Source: Acidimicrobiaceae bacterium
Lineage (GTDB): Bacteria; Actinomycetota; Acidimicrobiia; Acidimicrobiales; RAAP-2
Direction of reading: 5' to 3'
Length of the DNA: 64,000 nucleotides
Assembly: GCA_027306605.1 (NCBI GenBank)
Contig: DAHUZK010000078.1
Span: forward strand, 92,856-156,855
The stretch's first letter is position 1, and each line of letters opens with the position of its first letter. The notes beneath the pieces were generated by a model. It ran no database searches. It worked only from the letters and a program-made list of their open reading frames with translations, and was not told where the DNA came from. Below are positions 1 through 7,476 of the stretch, one piece after another. Made by a program: the position numbers and the translations under genes.

Positions 1-194
1 GCCCGGCGGTGACGCCGCGGTCACGGAGGAGGGTCGAGAGGAACCCTGCGAATCTTAAGAAAGCCTTAGCGCCGGCCGGTGGACCCTTCATGGAGACGTC
101 AGGCTCGCTCCATACCCTGCGCACCATGGGACACGACCTCCGGACACCCCCTGCACAGGCGCGCCGAGTCGCAGTGTTGCGCCGCAACGGGGCG

Positions 195-446
195 ATGGAC
201 CGGCTCCGGACCATCACCGCCACCGTGGCGTTGCTGACCCTGTCCGCGGTCGGGGTCGTGGCGGTCTATGTCGCCAAGGCGCTGCCCGGCCACCAGGCGC
301 ACGCCACCTCGAACTCGTCCACCAACGGCAGTGGGGGCGTCGGGACGGCACCCCCCGTGTCGAACGGGCAGGGCTCCCTCAACCCCGCTTCGACGCCGAC
401 GCAACCCGCCACCACGCCCGCCCCGGTGACGAGCGGGGCCACGTGA
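195..446 (+). CDS. Small exported or membrane-anchored Ser/Thr/Pro-rich protein ending in TSGAT
   Basis: No family is recognised. The 83-residue product has one hydrophobic segment near its N-terminus (about residues 6-28), which fits an uncleaved signal anchor. A low-complexity Ser/Thr/Gly/Pro tail follows and would lie outside the membrane. The last five residues are TSGAT, which resembles the S/T-G-A-T site at which ApbE enzymes attach FMN to a threonine. The stop overlaps the GTG of the ApbE gene by four bases, so the two are translationally coupled. ATG 195 was chosen because it directly precedes the hydrophobic segment. ATG 126 is possible and would add 23 basic residues. A redox-carrier role is inference from the tail and the neighbours. 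Confidence 0.6.
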   Translation: MDRLRTITATVALLTLSAVGVVAVYVAKALPGHQAHATSNSSTNGSGGVGTAPPVSNGQGSLNPASTPTQPATTPAPVTSGAT

Positions 447-1432
447 GCACGACGGAGGCGGCGCGGCCGGGCACCCAACACGTCTATCGGACCCGCGCGC
501 TCGGAACCGCCGTCGACCTCGTGGTGGTCGGAGGTCCGGTGATCCCCGCGGCGGAGATCCTCGACGCCGAGCTGCGGCGCATCGACCGTGTCGCCAGTCG
601 GTTCCGCAGCGATTCGGAGCTCGAGACGTTGAACGCCGCCGCCGGGCGCACCCGGCCGGTCAGCCGCGATCTCTTCGAAGCGATCGCAGTCGCGGTCGAG
701 ATGGCCGACGCCACCGCGGGGATGGTCGATCCGACCGTGGGCGTGGCCGTGCATCGGCTCGGCTACGACCGGGACTTCGCCCAGGTCCGAGGGGGCGTCG
801 AGGGCGAGCTGCCGGAACGCCGGCCCGTGCCGGGCTGGCGGTCGGTGGCGCTCGATCCCGAGCGCCTGACCGTCCGAATCCCCGCCGGCGTGGCCCTCGA
901 CCTCGGGGCCACGGCGAAGGCGCTGGCCTCGGATCGGGCGGCGCGGAGCATCCACCAGCAGCTGGGCTGCGGGGTGATGGTCTCCTTGGGTGGCGACGTC
1001 GCCGTGGCCGGGCCACCACCCGAGGGCGGCTTCGCCGTCGGCCTGGCCGACCGGTGTGCCGACCCCGCTCCGGCCGAGACGGTGTCCATCGCGTCCGGCG
1101 GGCTCGCCTCGTCCGGCACCGCCGTACGCCGCTGGCGGCTCGGGAGCGAGCACGTGCACCACATCGTCGACCCACGCACGGGGTTGCCCGCCCGGGAGCA
1201 CTGGCGCACGGTGGCCGTGACCGCGGCGAATTGCGTCCAGGCGAACGCGGCCTCGACCGCCGCCATCGTCATCGGGGCGCCCGCCGTCGAGTGGCTCGAA
1301 GCCAGGGCACTCCCGGCACGCCTCGTCGGCTGGGACGGTCGCGTCGCCCATACCTCGGCCTGGCCCGCACCGGCCCCGCCACCGGGGTCCCCGCAGGGCT
1401 CAGCACCCCGGTGGCGGGGAGACCGCAGGTGA
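443..1432 (+). CDS. apbE: FAD:protein FMN transferase (ApbE family)
   Basis: ApbE enzymes transfer FMN from FAD to a threonine in extracytosolic redox proteins. The 329-residue product has the family landmarks: an N-terminal ALGT strand, the DLGATAKALASD segment near residues 150-165, and the HHIVDPRTG motif near residue 238 that precedes the Mg-binding part of the active site. I see no obvious N-terminal signal peptide, so its location is uncertain. The GTG start overlaps the stop of the TSGAT peptide, and its own stop overlaps the haem membrane protein, giving a strictly coupled operon. Two downstream products are flavin or haem redox proteins, which supports a dedicated maturation role. 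The 3' end carries a 14-bp perfect inverted repeat. Confidence 0.93.
   Translation: MSTTEAARPGTQHVYRTRALGTAVDLVVVGGPVIPAAEILDAELRRIDRVASRFRSDSELETLNAAAGRTRPVSRDLFEAIAVAVEMADATAGMVDPTVGVAVHRLGYDRDFAQVRGGVEGELPERRPVPGWRSVALDPERLTVRIPAGVALDLGATAKALASDRAARSIHQQLGCGVMVSLGGDVAVAGPPPEGGFAVGLADRCADPAPAETVSIASGGLASSGTAVRRWRLGSEHVHHIVDPRTGLPAREHWRTVAVTAANCVQANAASTAAIVIGAPAVEWLEARALPARLVGWDGRVAHTSAWPAPAPPPGSPQGSAPRWRGDRR
1374..1419 (+). promoter_or_regulatory. 14-bp perfect hairpin ahead of the haem membrane gene
   Basis: Positions 1374-1387 and 1406-1419 are perfect reverse complements (CCCCGCCACCGGGG), with an 18-base loop. The 3' arm overlaps the first four bases of GGGGAG (1416-1421), the likely ribosome site for GTG 1429. 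The hairpin could therefore limit translation of the downstream gene unless ribosomes finishing apbE open it. No T-tract follows, so it is not a canonical terminator. Confidence 0.5.
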
Positions 1433-2541
1433 CCGCGGCCTTGCTCGCCAGTGTCGGGCACGGGTCCACGGCGATGTGGTACCTGACACGCGCCACGGGC
1501 CTGGTCGCGCTCGTTCTGCTCTCCGCCACCCTCGTGCTGGGTCTCGTGTCGTCCGTCGGATGGACGAGCGAGCGCTGGCCTCGGTTCCTCTCGCAGTCGG
1601 TGCACCGGAACCTCTCCCTCTTCTGCCTCGTTCTCGTGGGCGTCCACATCGTGAGCACCGTCGGTGACGGGTACGTGCCGATCACCCTGGGCGATGCCGT
1701 CTTCCCGTTCCTGACCCCCTATCGCCCCCTCTGGGTGGGGCTCGGTGCCCTGGCCTTCGACATGATGCTCGCGGTGGCGATCACCAGTGCTCTGCGCCGG
1801 CGGATCGGCGTGCGTGCCTGGCGCGGCGTGCACTGGCTGGCCTACGCCTGTTGGCCGATTGCCGTGGCACACGGCCTGGGTTCGGGCACCGACCCGCGCC
1901 TTCCTCTCGCCACCGCCATCTTCGTGCTGTGCTCGCTGTCCGTCGGCGCGGCGGTGGTCTGGCGCCTGGCGGTCGGACCCGTTCGCTCCGGCCTGGGCCG
2001 GGTGGCCGCGGCGGGAGGGGTCGTCGCCGTCCTGGTCGCGCTGGGCCTCTTCGCTGTGAGCGGTCCGCTGAAGCCCAACTGGTCACATCGGGCGGGCACC
2101 TCTCCCGCCCTGTTGGCGCAGCTGGCCGGCGGAGCCTCCGTGAACCGGGTCAGCGCGGCGACACCCAACAGCCCGACGTCGAACTCCACGCCGGCCGGGG
2201 TGCCGGCGCTTCCGTTCACCACGGCCGTGCGCGGGACCATGACGACGTCGTCACCCGGCGCCAGCGGCAACATCACGGTGGACCTGCGCATGACGCTTGT
2301 CGGGAGCGGTGACACGCTCGATGTGCAGATCGTCGGACCGGCGGTGAACGGGGGCATCGCACTCAGCACCAGTCAGGTCACCTTCGCAGGACTCACCGGT
2401 CAGGTGACCAATCTGGAGGGTTCGACGGTGGAGGCCGCCGTGAGCGGGCCTTCGGGATCGGTCGACCTGTCCCTGGACCTGTCGCTCGATCCGGCAGCGG
2501 GCACGCTCACCGGTCAAGTGTCGGGGAGCGCAGGCCAGTGA
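1429..2541 (+). CDS. Ferric-reductase-like haem membrane protein with C-terminal extracytosolic domain
   Basis: The 370-residue product has a ferric reductase/MsrQ-like transmembrane domain of five or six helices in about residues 15-180. Paired histidines sit at positions typical of two b-type haems: His59 and His73, then His135 and His148. A further hydrophobic helix near residue 195-215 leads to a Ser/Thr-rich linker and a beta-rich domain of about 130 residues that should lie outside the membrane. No FMN-binding domain or SGAT site is visible in it. The GTG start overlaps the apbE stop. The likely role is transmembrane electron transfer between the cytosolic NuoF-like protein and an external flavin. 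The direction and acceptor cannot be read from sequence. Confidence 0.85.
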   Translation: MTAALLASVGHGSTAMWYLTRATGLVALVLLSATLVLGLVSSVGWTSERWPRFLSQSVHRNLSLFCLVLVGVHIVSTVGDGYVPITLGDAVFPFLTPYRPLWVGLGALAFDMMLAVAITSALRRRIGVRAWRGVHWLAYACWPIAVAHGLGSGTDPRLPLATAIFVLCSLSVGAAVVWRLAVGPVRSGLGRVAAAGGVVAVLVALGLFAVSGPLKPNWSHRAGTSPALLAQLAGGASVNRVSAATPNSPTSNSTPAGVPALPFTTAVRGTMTTSSPGASGNITVDLRMTLVGSGDTLDVQIVGPAVNGGIALSTSQVTFAGLTGQVTNLEGSTVEAAVSGPSGSVDLSLDLSLDPAAGTLTGQVSGSAGQ

Positions 2542-3860
2542 GAACGGGGTCGACCGGCCAGGTCCTCACCGCGCCGGCCCCTTCGGTCAGGCTGCTGCGC
2601 GGCCTCGTCACCGGTTCCCCGGATCCGACGCTCTCGGAGCACATGAACCGCTGGGGCGGCCTCCCCGGTCGGCGCGGCCGCGGTCTCGATGTCCTCGAGG
2701 AACTGCGGGCCAGCGGCCTGCAGGGACGGGGCGGTGCCTGGTTCCCGGTCTCGACCAAGTGGGAGGCGGTTGCGCGCCGCTCGGCTCGCCGGCCCGTCGT
2801 CGTGGCCAACTGCGCCGAGGGCGAGCCCGGAAGCCGCAAGGATTCCCTTCTGACCACCTGTGCTCCGCACCTCGTGCTCGACGGGCTGGTGCTGGCGGCA
2901 TCCGCGCTCGGCGCCCGCCGCGCCTTCGTGTACGCACCGGCCTCTTCGCTGCCGGCCGTGCTCAGCGCCTGTGACGAGCGGAACGCCTGGGGCCTCGAGC
3001 GGTTGCCGATCGACGTCGTGGAGTCCCCCTCGGCGTTCCTGGCCGGGCAGGAGTCTGCCGTCGTCAACGCGCTCAACGGACGGCAGCCGGCCGTGCCGTC
3101 GTTCACCGGGGTCGTCACGATCCGTGAACGCGGTGTTGCGGGGCGTCCGACCCTGGTGCAGAACGCGGAGACCCTGGCGCACGTGGCGCTCATCGGCCGC
3201 TTCGGTGCGCAGTGGTACCGCGAGGTCGGCACCGAGGAGTGTCCCGGGACGATGCTGATGACGGTGAACCGCGCCGGCGGTGCGTTCGTCGTCGAGGTCG
3301 GGCTGGGGGACCGTCTTCTCGAGGGTTGCGGTCTCGACGTCGACGAGGTGATGTCGTCACACGGCGTGCTCCTGGGTGGGTACGGTGGCGGTTGGGTGAC
3401 GCCGAACGACTTCCGTGAGCTCGTGGCCCTGGAGGGTCAGGTCCGAAGGGTGGGTGCGACCCTCGGCACCGGCGTGGTGGCCGTGCTGCCCCGGCATGTC
3501 TGTCCATTGGCCGAGATGGCCGACGTCGTGCGTTACATGCAGGGCGAGGGCGCCGGGCAGTGTGGGCCGTGCGTCTTCGGGTTGGCGGAGATCGCGACGC
3601 GGCTCGAGGGCCTCGCCTATCACGGGCGGGGAGGAGGACACGCGGTGCAGCGGATCCTGGAGATCTGCAACACGATCGAGGGCCGGGGAGCCTGTCGGCA
3701 TCCCGACGGCGTGATCCGCTTCGTCCGGTCCGGACTGGGCGTGTTCGGGCAAGAGGCCGGCCTGCACCAACGACACGGCCCGTGCGACCGTGTGGGCGCG
3801 GCCCGAGTGCTGCCCATCCCGACGCAGGCCACCATTCGGCGCGTGATGGCGCACCCATGA
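2538..3860 (+). CDS. NuoF-like NADH dehydrogenase flavoprotein (51 kDa-type)
   Basis: The 440-residue cytosolic protein resembles the NADH- and FMN-binding subunit of complex I but stands alone here. It has the nucleotide loop GRGGAWFP...KW near residues 62-75 and the FMN loop NCAEGEPGSRKD near residue 92. A SLBB-like region and a C-terminal iron-sulphur domain follow. In that domain the usual SCGKCxxC motif reads AGQCGPC, so the first cysteine is lost. A later cysteine occurs in GACRHPDG. The GTG start overlaps the preceding stop, and a ferredoxin follows directly. A reasonable role is feeding electrons from NAD(P)H into the haem membrane protein through the ferredoxin. No other complex I gene is nearby. 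Confidence 0.88.
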   Translation: MRTGSTGQVLTAPAPSVRLLRGLVTGSPDPTLSEHMNRWGGLPGRRGRGLDVLEELRASGLQGRGGAWFPVSTKWEAVARRSARRPVVVANCAEGEPGSRKDSLLTTCAPHLVLDGLVLAASALGARRAFVYAPASSLPAVLSACDERNAWGLERLPIDVVESPSAFLAGQESAVVNALNGRQPAVPSFTGVVTIRERGVAGRPTLVQNAETLAHVALIGRFGAQWYREVGTEECPGTMLMTVNRAGGAFVVEVGLGDRLLEGCGLDVDEVMSSHGVLLGGYGGGWVTPNDFRELVALEGQVRRVGATLGTGVVAVLPRHVCPLAEMADVVRYMQGEGAGQCGPCVFGLAEIATRLEGLAYHGRGGGHAVQRILEICNTIEGRGACRHPDGVIRFVRSGLGVFGQEAGLHQRHGPCDRVGAARVLPIPTQATIRRVMAHP

Positions 3861-4075
3861 CGCGACGGAGCCTGCGGGTCGTGGTCGATCCGACGAAGTG
3901 CGAGGGTCGCGGTGTGTGCGCGGAGATGCTCCCCGAGCTGATCACGCTCGACGGGTGGGGCTTTCCCGTTTTGGATGAGGGAGGTTCGGTGTCGTCGGAA
4001 ATCGTCGAGCATGCAGTTCGGACGGTTCGAGCCTGCCCGCGGCAGGCATTGCACCTCGTGGAGCACAGCTCGTGA
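3857..4075 (+). CDS. Small ferredoxin, [3Fe-4S] type
   Basis: The 72-residue protein has one cluster motif, a first Cys followed by GRGVCAEMLPEL and a distal RACPRQAL. Only three cysteines are arranged as ligands, which is the pattern of actinobacterial [3Fe-4S] ferredoxins that often serve P450 or reductase partners. ATG 3857 overlaps the stop of the NuoF-like gene, and its own stop overlaps the next gene. It is therefore the last member of the coupled redox module. It probably carries electrons between the NuoF-like protein and the membrane haem protein. That pairing rests on position only. Confidence 0.88.
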   Translation: MTRRSLRVVVDPTKCEGRGVCAEMLPELITLDGWGFPVLDEGGSVSSEIVEHAVRTVRACPRQALHLVEHSS

Positions 4076-5244
4076 GCAGGGCGTGGTCGATCTCACCGCG
4101 CCACCGACGCCGACGCAAAGTCGTCCTGGCGGTGGTGGGCGTCCTCCTTGCCGGGACCATGTGGGTGGCGGTCTCGCTCGGGAGCGCGCTGACGAACCCG
4201 GTGTACGGGAGCTCCCTCGGCGCCCGCGCCGCCGAATGGTTCCGCGGGCACGGCGGTGCGTCCATCGTCGTGTGGGCCGAGAACGAGTGGTACTCCCACC
4301 ACCAACCGAAGATCGGAGGGAAGCTGGCCAAGGGCACCATCCGCCGGCCCAAGGCCGTGCCGGCGGCGGCCCCGGTGTCGTCGATCGCGCACCTTCCGAC
4401 GCCTCCGCCGATTACGCCCTTCGCCAGCCCGCCGGTGCCCGGAGAGGGTCAATGGTCGCCTGCAGGCAGGCTGGTCGACGGGGTACCGGCGGTCTACGAG
4501 ACGCTGCTGCGTCCCAGCGCGATCCATACGAGCTACGTGGTGGGCGTCGCGTGGATGGACACGAAGCTGCTGCGGGCGACGCTCTACTCGGGTAGCCAGA
4601 TCCCCGGCGGAGGCCCGTACCCCAACACGGCACCGATCAGCCCGACCGCCTCCACCTCGCTCGTGGCCGCGTTCAACGCAGGGTTCTTGATGTCCGACGC
4701 CAACGGGGGCTACTACACGGACAACAAGACGATCATCCCGCTTCGCACGGGTGCGGCGTCCTTCGTCGTGTACAGCAACGGCACGGCCAACGTCGGCCAA
4801 TGGGGCCAGGACGTCACCATGACTCCCAACGTCGTGTCCGTCCGCCAGAACCTCAACCTGATCGTCGACAACGGGGCGGTCGTCCCTGCCGTCTACAACA
4901 GCAACAACATCCAGTGGGGCGCCACCCTGGGCGGCGGCCTCTACGTCTGGCGGTCGGGACTGGGTATCACGGCCGACGGTGCTCTGGTGTACGTCGGTGG
5001 TCCGGGACTCGACATCACCGACCTCGCCAACATCCTCGTCCGAGCCGGGGCGGTCCGCGCCATGGAGCTCGACATCAACACGGACTGGGTGAACTACAGC
5101 ACCTATCAGCCCGCGACCCCCAGCGGGGCCGCCACACCGCTCAATGGATCTGTGCTCGTGGCCAACATGACGGGAGGCCCCGCCCGGTACTTCCAGGCGT
5201 GGTGGGCCCGCGACTTCATCACCATGTCGGCAGTGGTCCCGTGA
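4072..5244 (+). CDS. Phosphodiester glycosidase family protein (NAGPA/DUF2233-like)
   Basis: The 390-residue product starts with a basic stretch and a membrane anchor at about residues 17-38, then a Pro-rich linker, so the catalytic domain is extracytosolic. The C-terminal half carries signatures of the phosphodiester alpha-N-acetylglucosaminidase superfamily: AFNAGF near residue 202, a conserved NLNLIVDNG strand, a GITADG turn and MELDIN near the end. Family members hydrolyse sugar phosphodiesters or act on cell-wall polymers; the substrate here is unknown. The GTG overlaps the ferredoxin stop by four bases and the gene overlaps the UbiA gene. It may belong to envelope glycan metabolism rather than the redox module. 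Confidence 0.82.
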   Translation: MSRAWSISPRHRRRRKVVLAVVGVLLAGTMWVAVSLGSALTNPVYGSSLGARAAEWFRGHGGASIVVWAENEWYSHHQPKIGGKLAKGTIRRPKAVPAAAPVSSIAHLPTPPPITPFASPPVPGEGQWSPAGRLVDGVPAVYETLLRPSAIHTSYVVGVAWMDTKLLRATLYSGSQIPGGGPYPNTAPISPTASTSLVAAFNAGFLMSDANGGYYTDNKTIIPLRTGAASFVVYSNGTANVGQWGQDVTMTPNVVSVRQNLNLIVDNGAVVPAVYNSNNIQWGATLGGGLYVWRSGLGITADGALVYVGGPGLDITDLANILVRAGAVRAMELDINTDWVNYSTYQPATPSGAATPLNGSVLVANMTGGPARYFQAWWARDFITMSAVVP

Positions 5245-6161
5245 GGACACCACTGGAGTTGGTGCCGGACTCCACGCTGGGGACGGCACGCCACCTGCTG
5301 CGCGCCATGCGACCGCGGCAGTGGACCAAGAACCTCCTCGTCTTCATGGCACCAGCGGCAGCGGGCGTTCTCGGCAACGGCCGGACCGCCCTCGACACGT
5401 CGCTGGCCTTCGTGGCCTTCTGCCTCGTTGCGTCGGGAACGTACCTGGTCAACGACGTCATCGACGCGCCCTCGGACCGTCACCACCCTCGGAAGCGCCT
5501 GCGCCCGGTCGCCAGCGGTGCTCTTCCTCCCCAGACGGCGATCGGTGCCAGCGCAGCTCTGATCGCGGCCGGCACGGTGGTCGCCCTCCTGGTCGGCCCG
5601 TGGGAGCTGGCCGTCCTCCTGGCCTGCTACACGGCGCTGAGCATCCTCTACAGCGTGCGCCTCAAGCGCGAGCCCGTCATCGAGATGGCCACGGTGGCTC
5701 TGGGCTTCGTGCTGAGAGCGGTCGCCGGCGGCATCGTGGCGCACGTGCAGCTCACCAACTGGTTCCTGGTCTTCACGTCCTTCGCCGCCCTCTTCATCGT
5801 GGTCGGGAAACGCAGCGCGGAGCACGGCCGCCTGGGAGAGGCCCGCGGCGTGCACCGGGTCGTTTTGGAGCAGTACAGCGAGACGTTTCTGCGGTCGGTG
5901 CTCACGATGTCGGCCACGGTGGCGGTTGCGGCGTACTGCCTCTGGGCCTTCGACCGCTCAGGGCTTCTCGCTCACGCTGGCCACCACGTCGTGTGGATCG
6001 AGCTCACCGTCGTGCCACTCGTCCTCGCCGTGCTCCATATCTTGAGGTTGCTCGACTCGGGGCAGGGTGGCGAGCCGGAGCAGCTCGCACTGGGCGACCG
6101 GACGCTGCAGTGCTACGCCCTGCTCTGGGCGGCGCTCATGGGAATCGGGCTCTACGGATGA
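5241..6161 (+). CDS. UbiA-family decaprenyl-phosphate phosphoribosyltransferase-like protein
   Basis: The 306-residue polytopic protein has about eight or nine hydrophobic segments and the UbiA aspartate motif NDVIDAPSDRHHPRKRLRP near residue 73. The HPRKRLRP extension after the motif is characteristic of 5-phosphoribosyl-1-pyrophosphate:decaprenyl-phosphate transferases (Rv3806c group), the first step of decaprenyl-phosphoryl ribose/arabinose synthesis. The second motif region reads YSVRLKREPVIE. The GTG start overlaps the stop of the phosphodiester glycosidase, which fits a shared envelope-polysaccharide role. Quinone or haem prenyltransferases are alternatives but match the first motif less well. 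No other ribose or arabinan gene lies in the window. Confidence 0.82.
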   Translation: MRTPLELVPDSTLGTARHLLRAMRPRQWTKNLLVFMAPAAAGVLGNGRTALDTSLAFVAFCLVASGTYLVNDVIDAPSDRHHPRKRLRPVASGALPPQTAIGASAALIAAGTVVALLVGPWELAVLLACYTALSILYSVRLKREPVIEMATVALGFVLRAVAGGIVAHVQLTNWFLVFTSFAALFIVVGKRSAEHGRLGEARGVHRVVLEQYSETFLRSVLTMSATVAVAAYCLWAFDRSGLLAHAGHHVVWIELTVVPLVLAVLHILRLLDSGQGGEPEQLALGDRTLQCYALLWAALMGIGLYG

Positions 6162-6182
6162 GCGGCCGCTGACCGTCGGGCT

Positions 6183-6611
6183 TCACGGCTCGAGCGGGAC
6201 GATGGCAACCGGGACCGTCGAGCGCTCGGCGAGTTCGAGGCTGGTGCTTCCCAGCACGGTGCCCGGCCTCCGCCCCGTCCCGCGCGTCCCCACGACGAGC
6301 AGATCGAGCGAGTGGGGATCGGCCGTGGCCCTGAGCAGGGCGTCGGCAGGTGAGCCCTCGAGCGGGACCCACTCCACCCGGTCCGGCGTCAGGCCGCTCG
6401 CCGCGGCGACGTTCATCGCAGTGGACTCGGAGACGGGCGGGTGACCCGGGAGGCGCGCCTCCTCGAGCAGACCCACCACGTGGACGACCTTGAGGCGGCT
6501 CCCCAGAGACGCGCACAGCCCGCCTGCCCAGCGGAGGGCGGCGACCGACTCGGGTGAACCGTCGAAGCCCACGCCGACGGTGCGGATCTGGTTGGCGACC
6601 GGGGAGCTCAC
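6183..6611 (-). CDS. Universal stress protein (UspA family)
   Basis: The 142-residue cytosolic protein has the alpha/beta Usp fold. An N-terminal GVGFDGSPES strand-loop and a C-terminal GTRGTGRRPG..LGSTS stretch match the ATP-binding G-x2-G-x9-G-S/T motif, so it probably binds ATP. Its start overlaps the stop of the upstream GNAT gene by four bases, so the two form one minus-strand operon read from the intergenic region at 7217-7476. That region holds a DosR-box-like palindrome. Usp proteins are common members of hypoxia or dormancy regulons in actinobacteria, so the context agrees, although control is inferred. Confidence 0.92.
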   Translation of the reverse strand: MSSPVANQIRTVGVGFDGSPESVAALRWAGGLCASLGSRLKVVHVVGLLEEARLPGHPPVSESTAMNVAAASGLTPDRVEWVPLEGSPADALLRATADPHSLDLLVVGTRGTGRRPGTVLGSTSLELAERSTVPVAIVPLEP

Positions 6612-7216
6612 GACGGGGCAGGTGGGCAGGAGCGCCGGGAGACCTGCCGGGTGGCGTCACGCGAAGCCAGGGCGCGGCGGGAGGAGGCGGTCTCGGCCAG
6701 GGGGAACACGAGGGACACGGTGCCGTACTCGAGACTGCGGGAGACCGGGTAGCCGCTGTGGAGGAAGACGTCGAGCATCTGCCGGTTCTCGAGCATGGTG
6801 CTGGCGAGGAAGGTCCTGATACCCCTGTCCCGGGCCGCACGCGCCAGTTCGTCCAGCAGGAGCGACGCGATGCCGTGGCCCTGGAATTCGTCCGCCACGA
6901 CGAAAGCGACCTCGGCCTCGTCCGATCCGGGCTGCCGGTCGTAGCGGCCGACACCGATGATCTGACCGTCGAGCTCGGCGACCAGGGCGAGCCGGTCCTC
7001 GTAGTCGACGCGCGTGAAGTGATCGACCTCTTTGCTGCTCAGGGTGGGGTGGTAGGTGAAGTACCTGAAGTAGGAGCTCTGCGGGCTCAAGCGCGCGTGG
7101 AAGGCCACGAGCCGCGCCGCGTCGCCGGGGCGGATGGGTCGCACGGTATAGCGCAGGTCGCCGCCCGACACCACGTCGCTGACCAGCTCGGCGGGGTATC
7201 TGGTGACGTCTGGCAT
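6608..7216 (-). CDS. GNAT-family N-acetyltransferase
   Basis: The 202-residue protein is a GNAT acetyltransferase. It opens with TVRPIRPGD near residue 22, has SSYFRYF near residue 46, and holds the acetyl-CoA pyrophosphate loop in FVVADEFQGHGIASLLL near residue 104. Its layout resembles the acetyltransferase half of Pat/AcuA-like protein acetyltransferases but lacks a nucleotide-binding domain. ATG 7216 was preferred over a start 12 codons upstream because GGAG lies 6 bases before it. It is coupled to the stress protein downstream. The substrate is unknown; lysine acetylation in stress is one possibility. A GGGAC-N4-GTCCC palindrome lies about 120 bases upstream of the start. Confidence 0.88.
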   Translation of the reverse strand: MPDVTRYPAELVSDVVSGGDLRYTVRPIRPGDAARLVAFHARLSPQSSYFRYFTYHPTLSSKEVDHFTRVDYEDRLALVAELDGQIIGVGRYDRQPGSDEAEVAFVVADEFQGHGIASLLLDELARAARDRGIRTFLASTMLENRQMLDVFLHSGYPVSRSLEYGTVSLVFPLAETASSRRALASRDATRQVSRRSCPPAPS

Positions 7217-7334
7217 GGGTGCTCCAAGTCGCCGGTCGTGCCACCAGGGCACACTCGTCCGGCAGGAAGGCTACGGGCATCAAGGCTATGGCGGTGCCGG
7301 GCTCCGGTTCCAGGGCGACTCCTCCGGTGGATCA

Positions 7335-7348
7335 GGGACCTTTGTCCC
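7335..7348. promoter_or_regulatory. DosR/DevR-box-like palindrome in divergent intergenic region
   Basis: The sequence GGGACCTTTGTCCC has two perfect GGGAC/GTCCC arms with a 4-base spacer, the geometry of the mycobacterial DosR core GGGAC-N4-GTCCC. It lies between the divergent GNAT-stress protein operon and the membrane protein gene at 7477, so it could serve both. The rest of the 260-base gap (7217-7476) shows no ORF. A shorter GGGACCAATGCGTCC lies at 7382-7396. Confidence 0.6.
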
Positions 7349-7476
7349 GGGTTCGGGTGGAGACGGAAGGCCCCCGAGATCGGGACCAATGCGTCCATGC
7401 CCAGGGGAGCGTCGTGTCGCACCATGCAGATGGATCTCCTCGCGGTGAGGGGTCACTGAGTGCAAGGAGAGTGAAC

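Noticed and set aside
1429..2541. Flavinylation site in the C-terminal domain of the haem protein
   Set aside because: The stretch SSPGASGN looked similar, but no S/T-G-A-T/S occurs, so I do not call a flavin site there.
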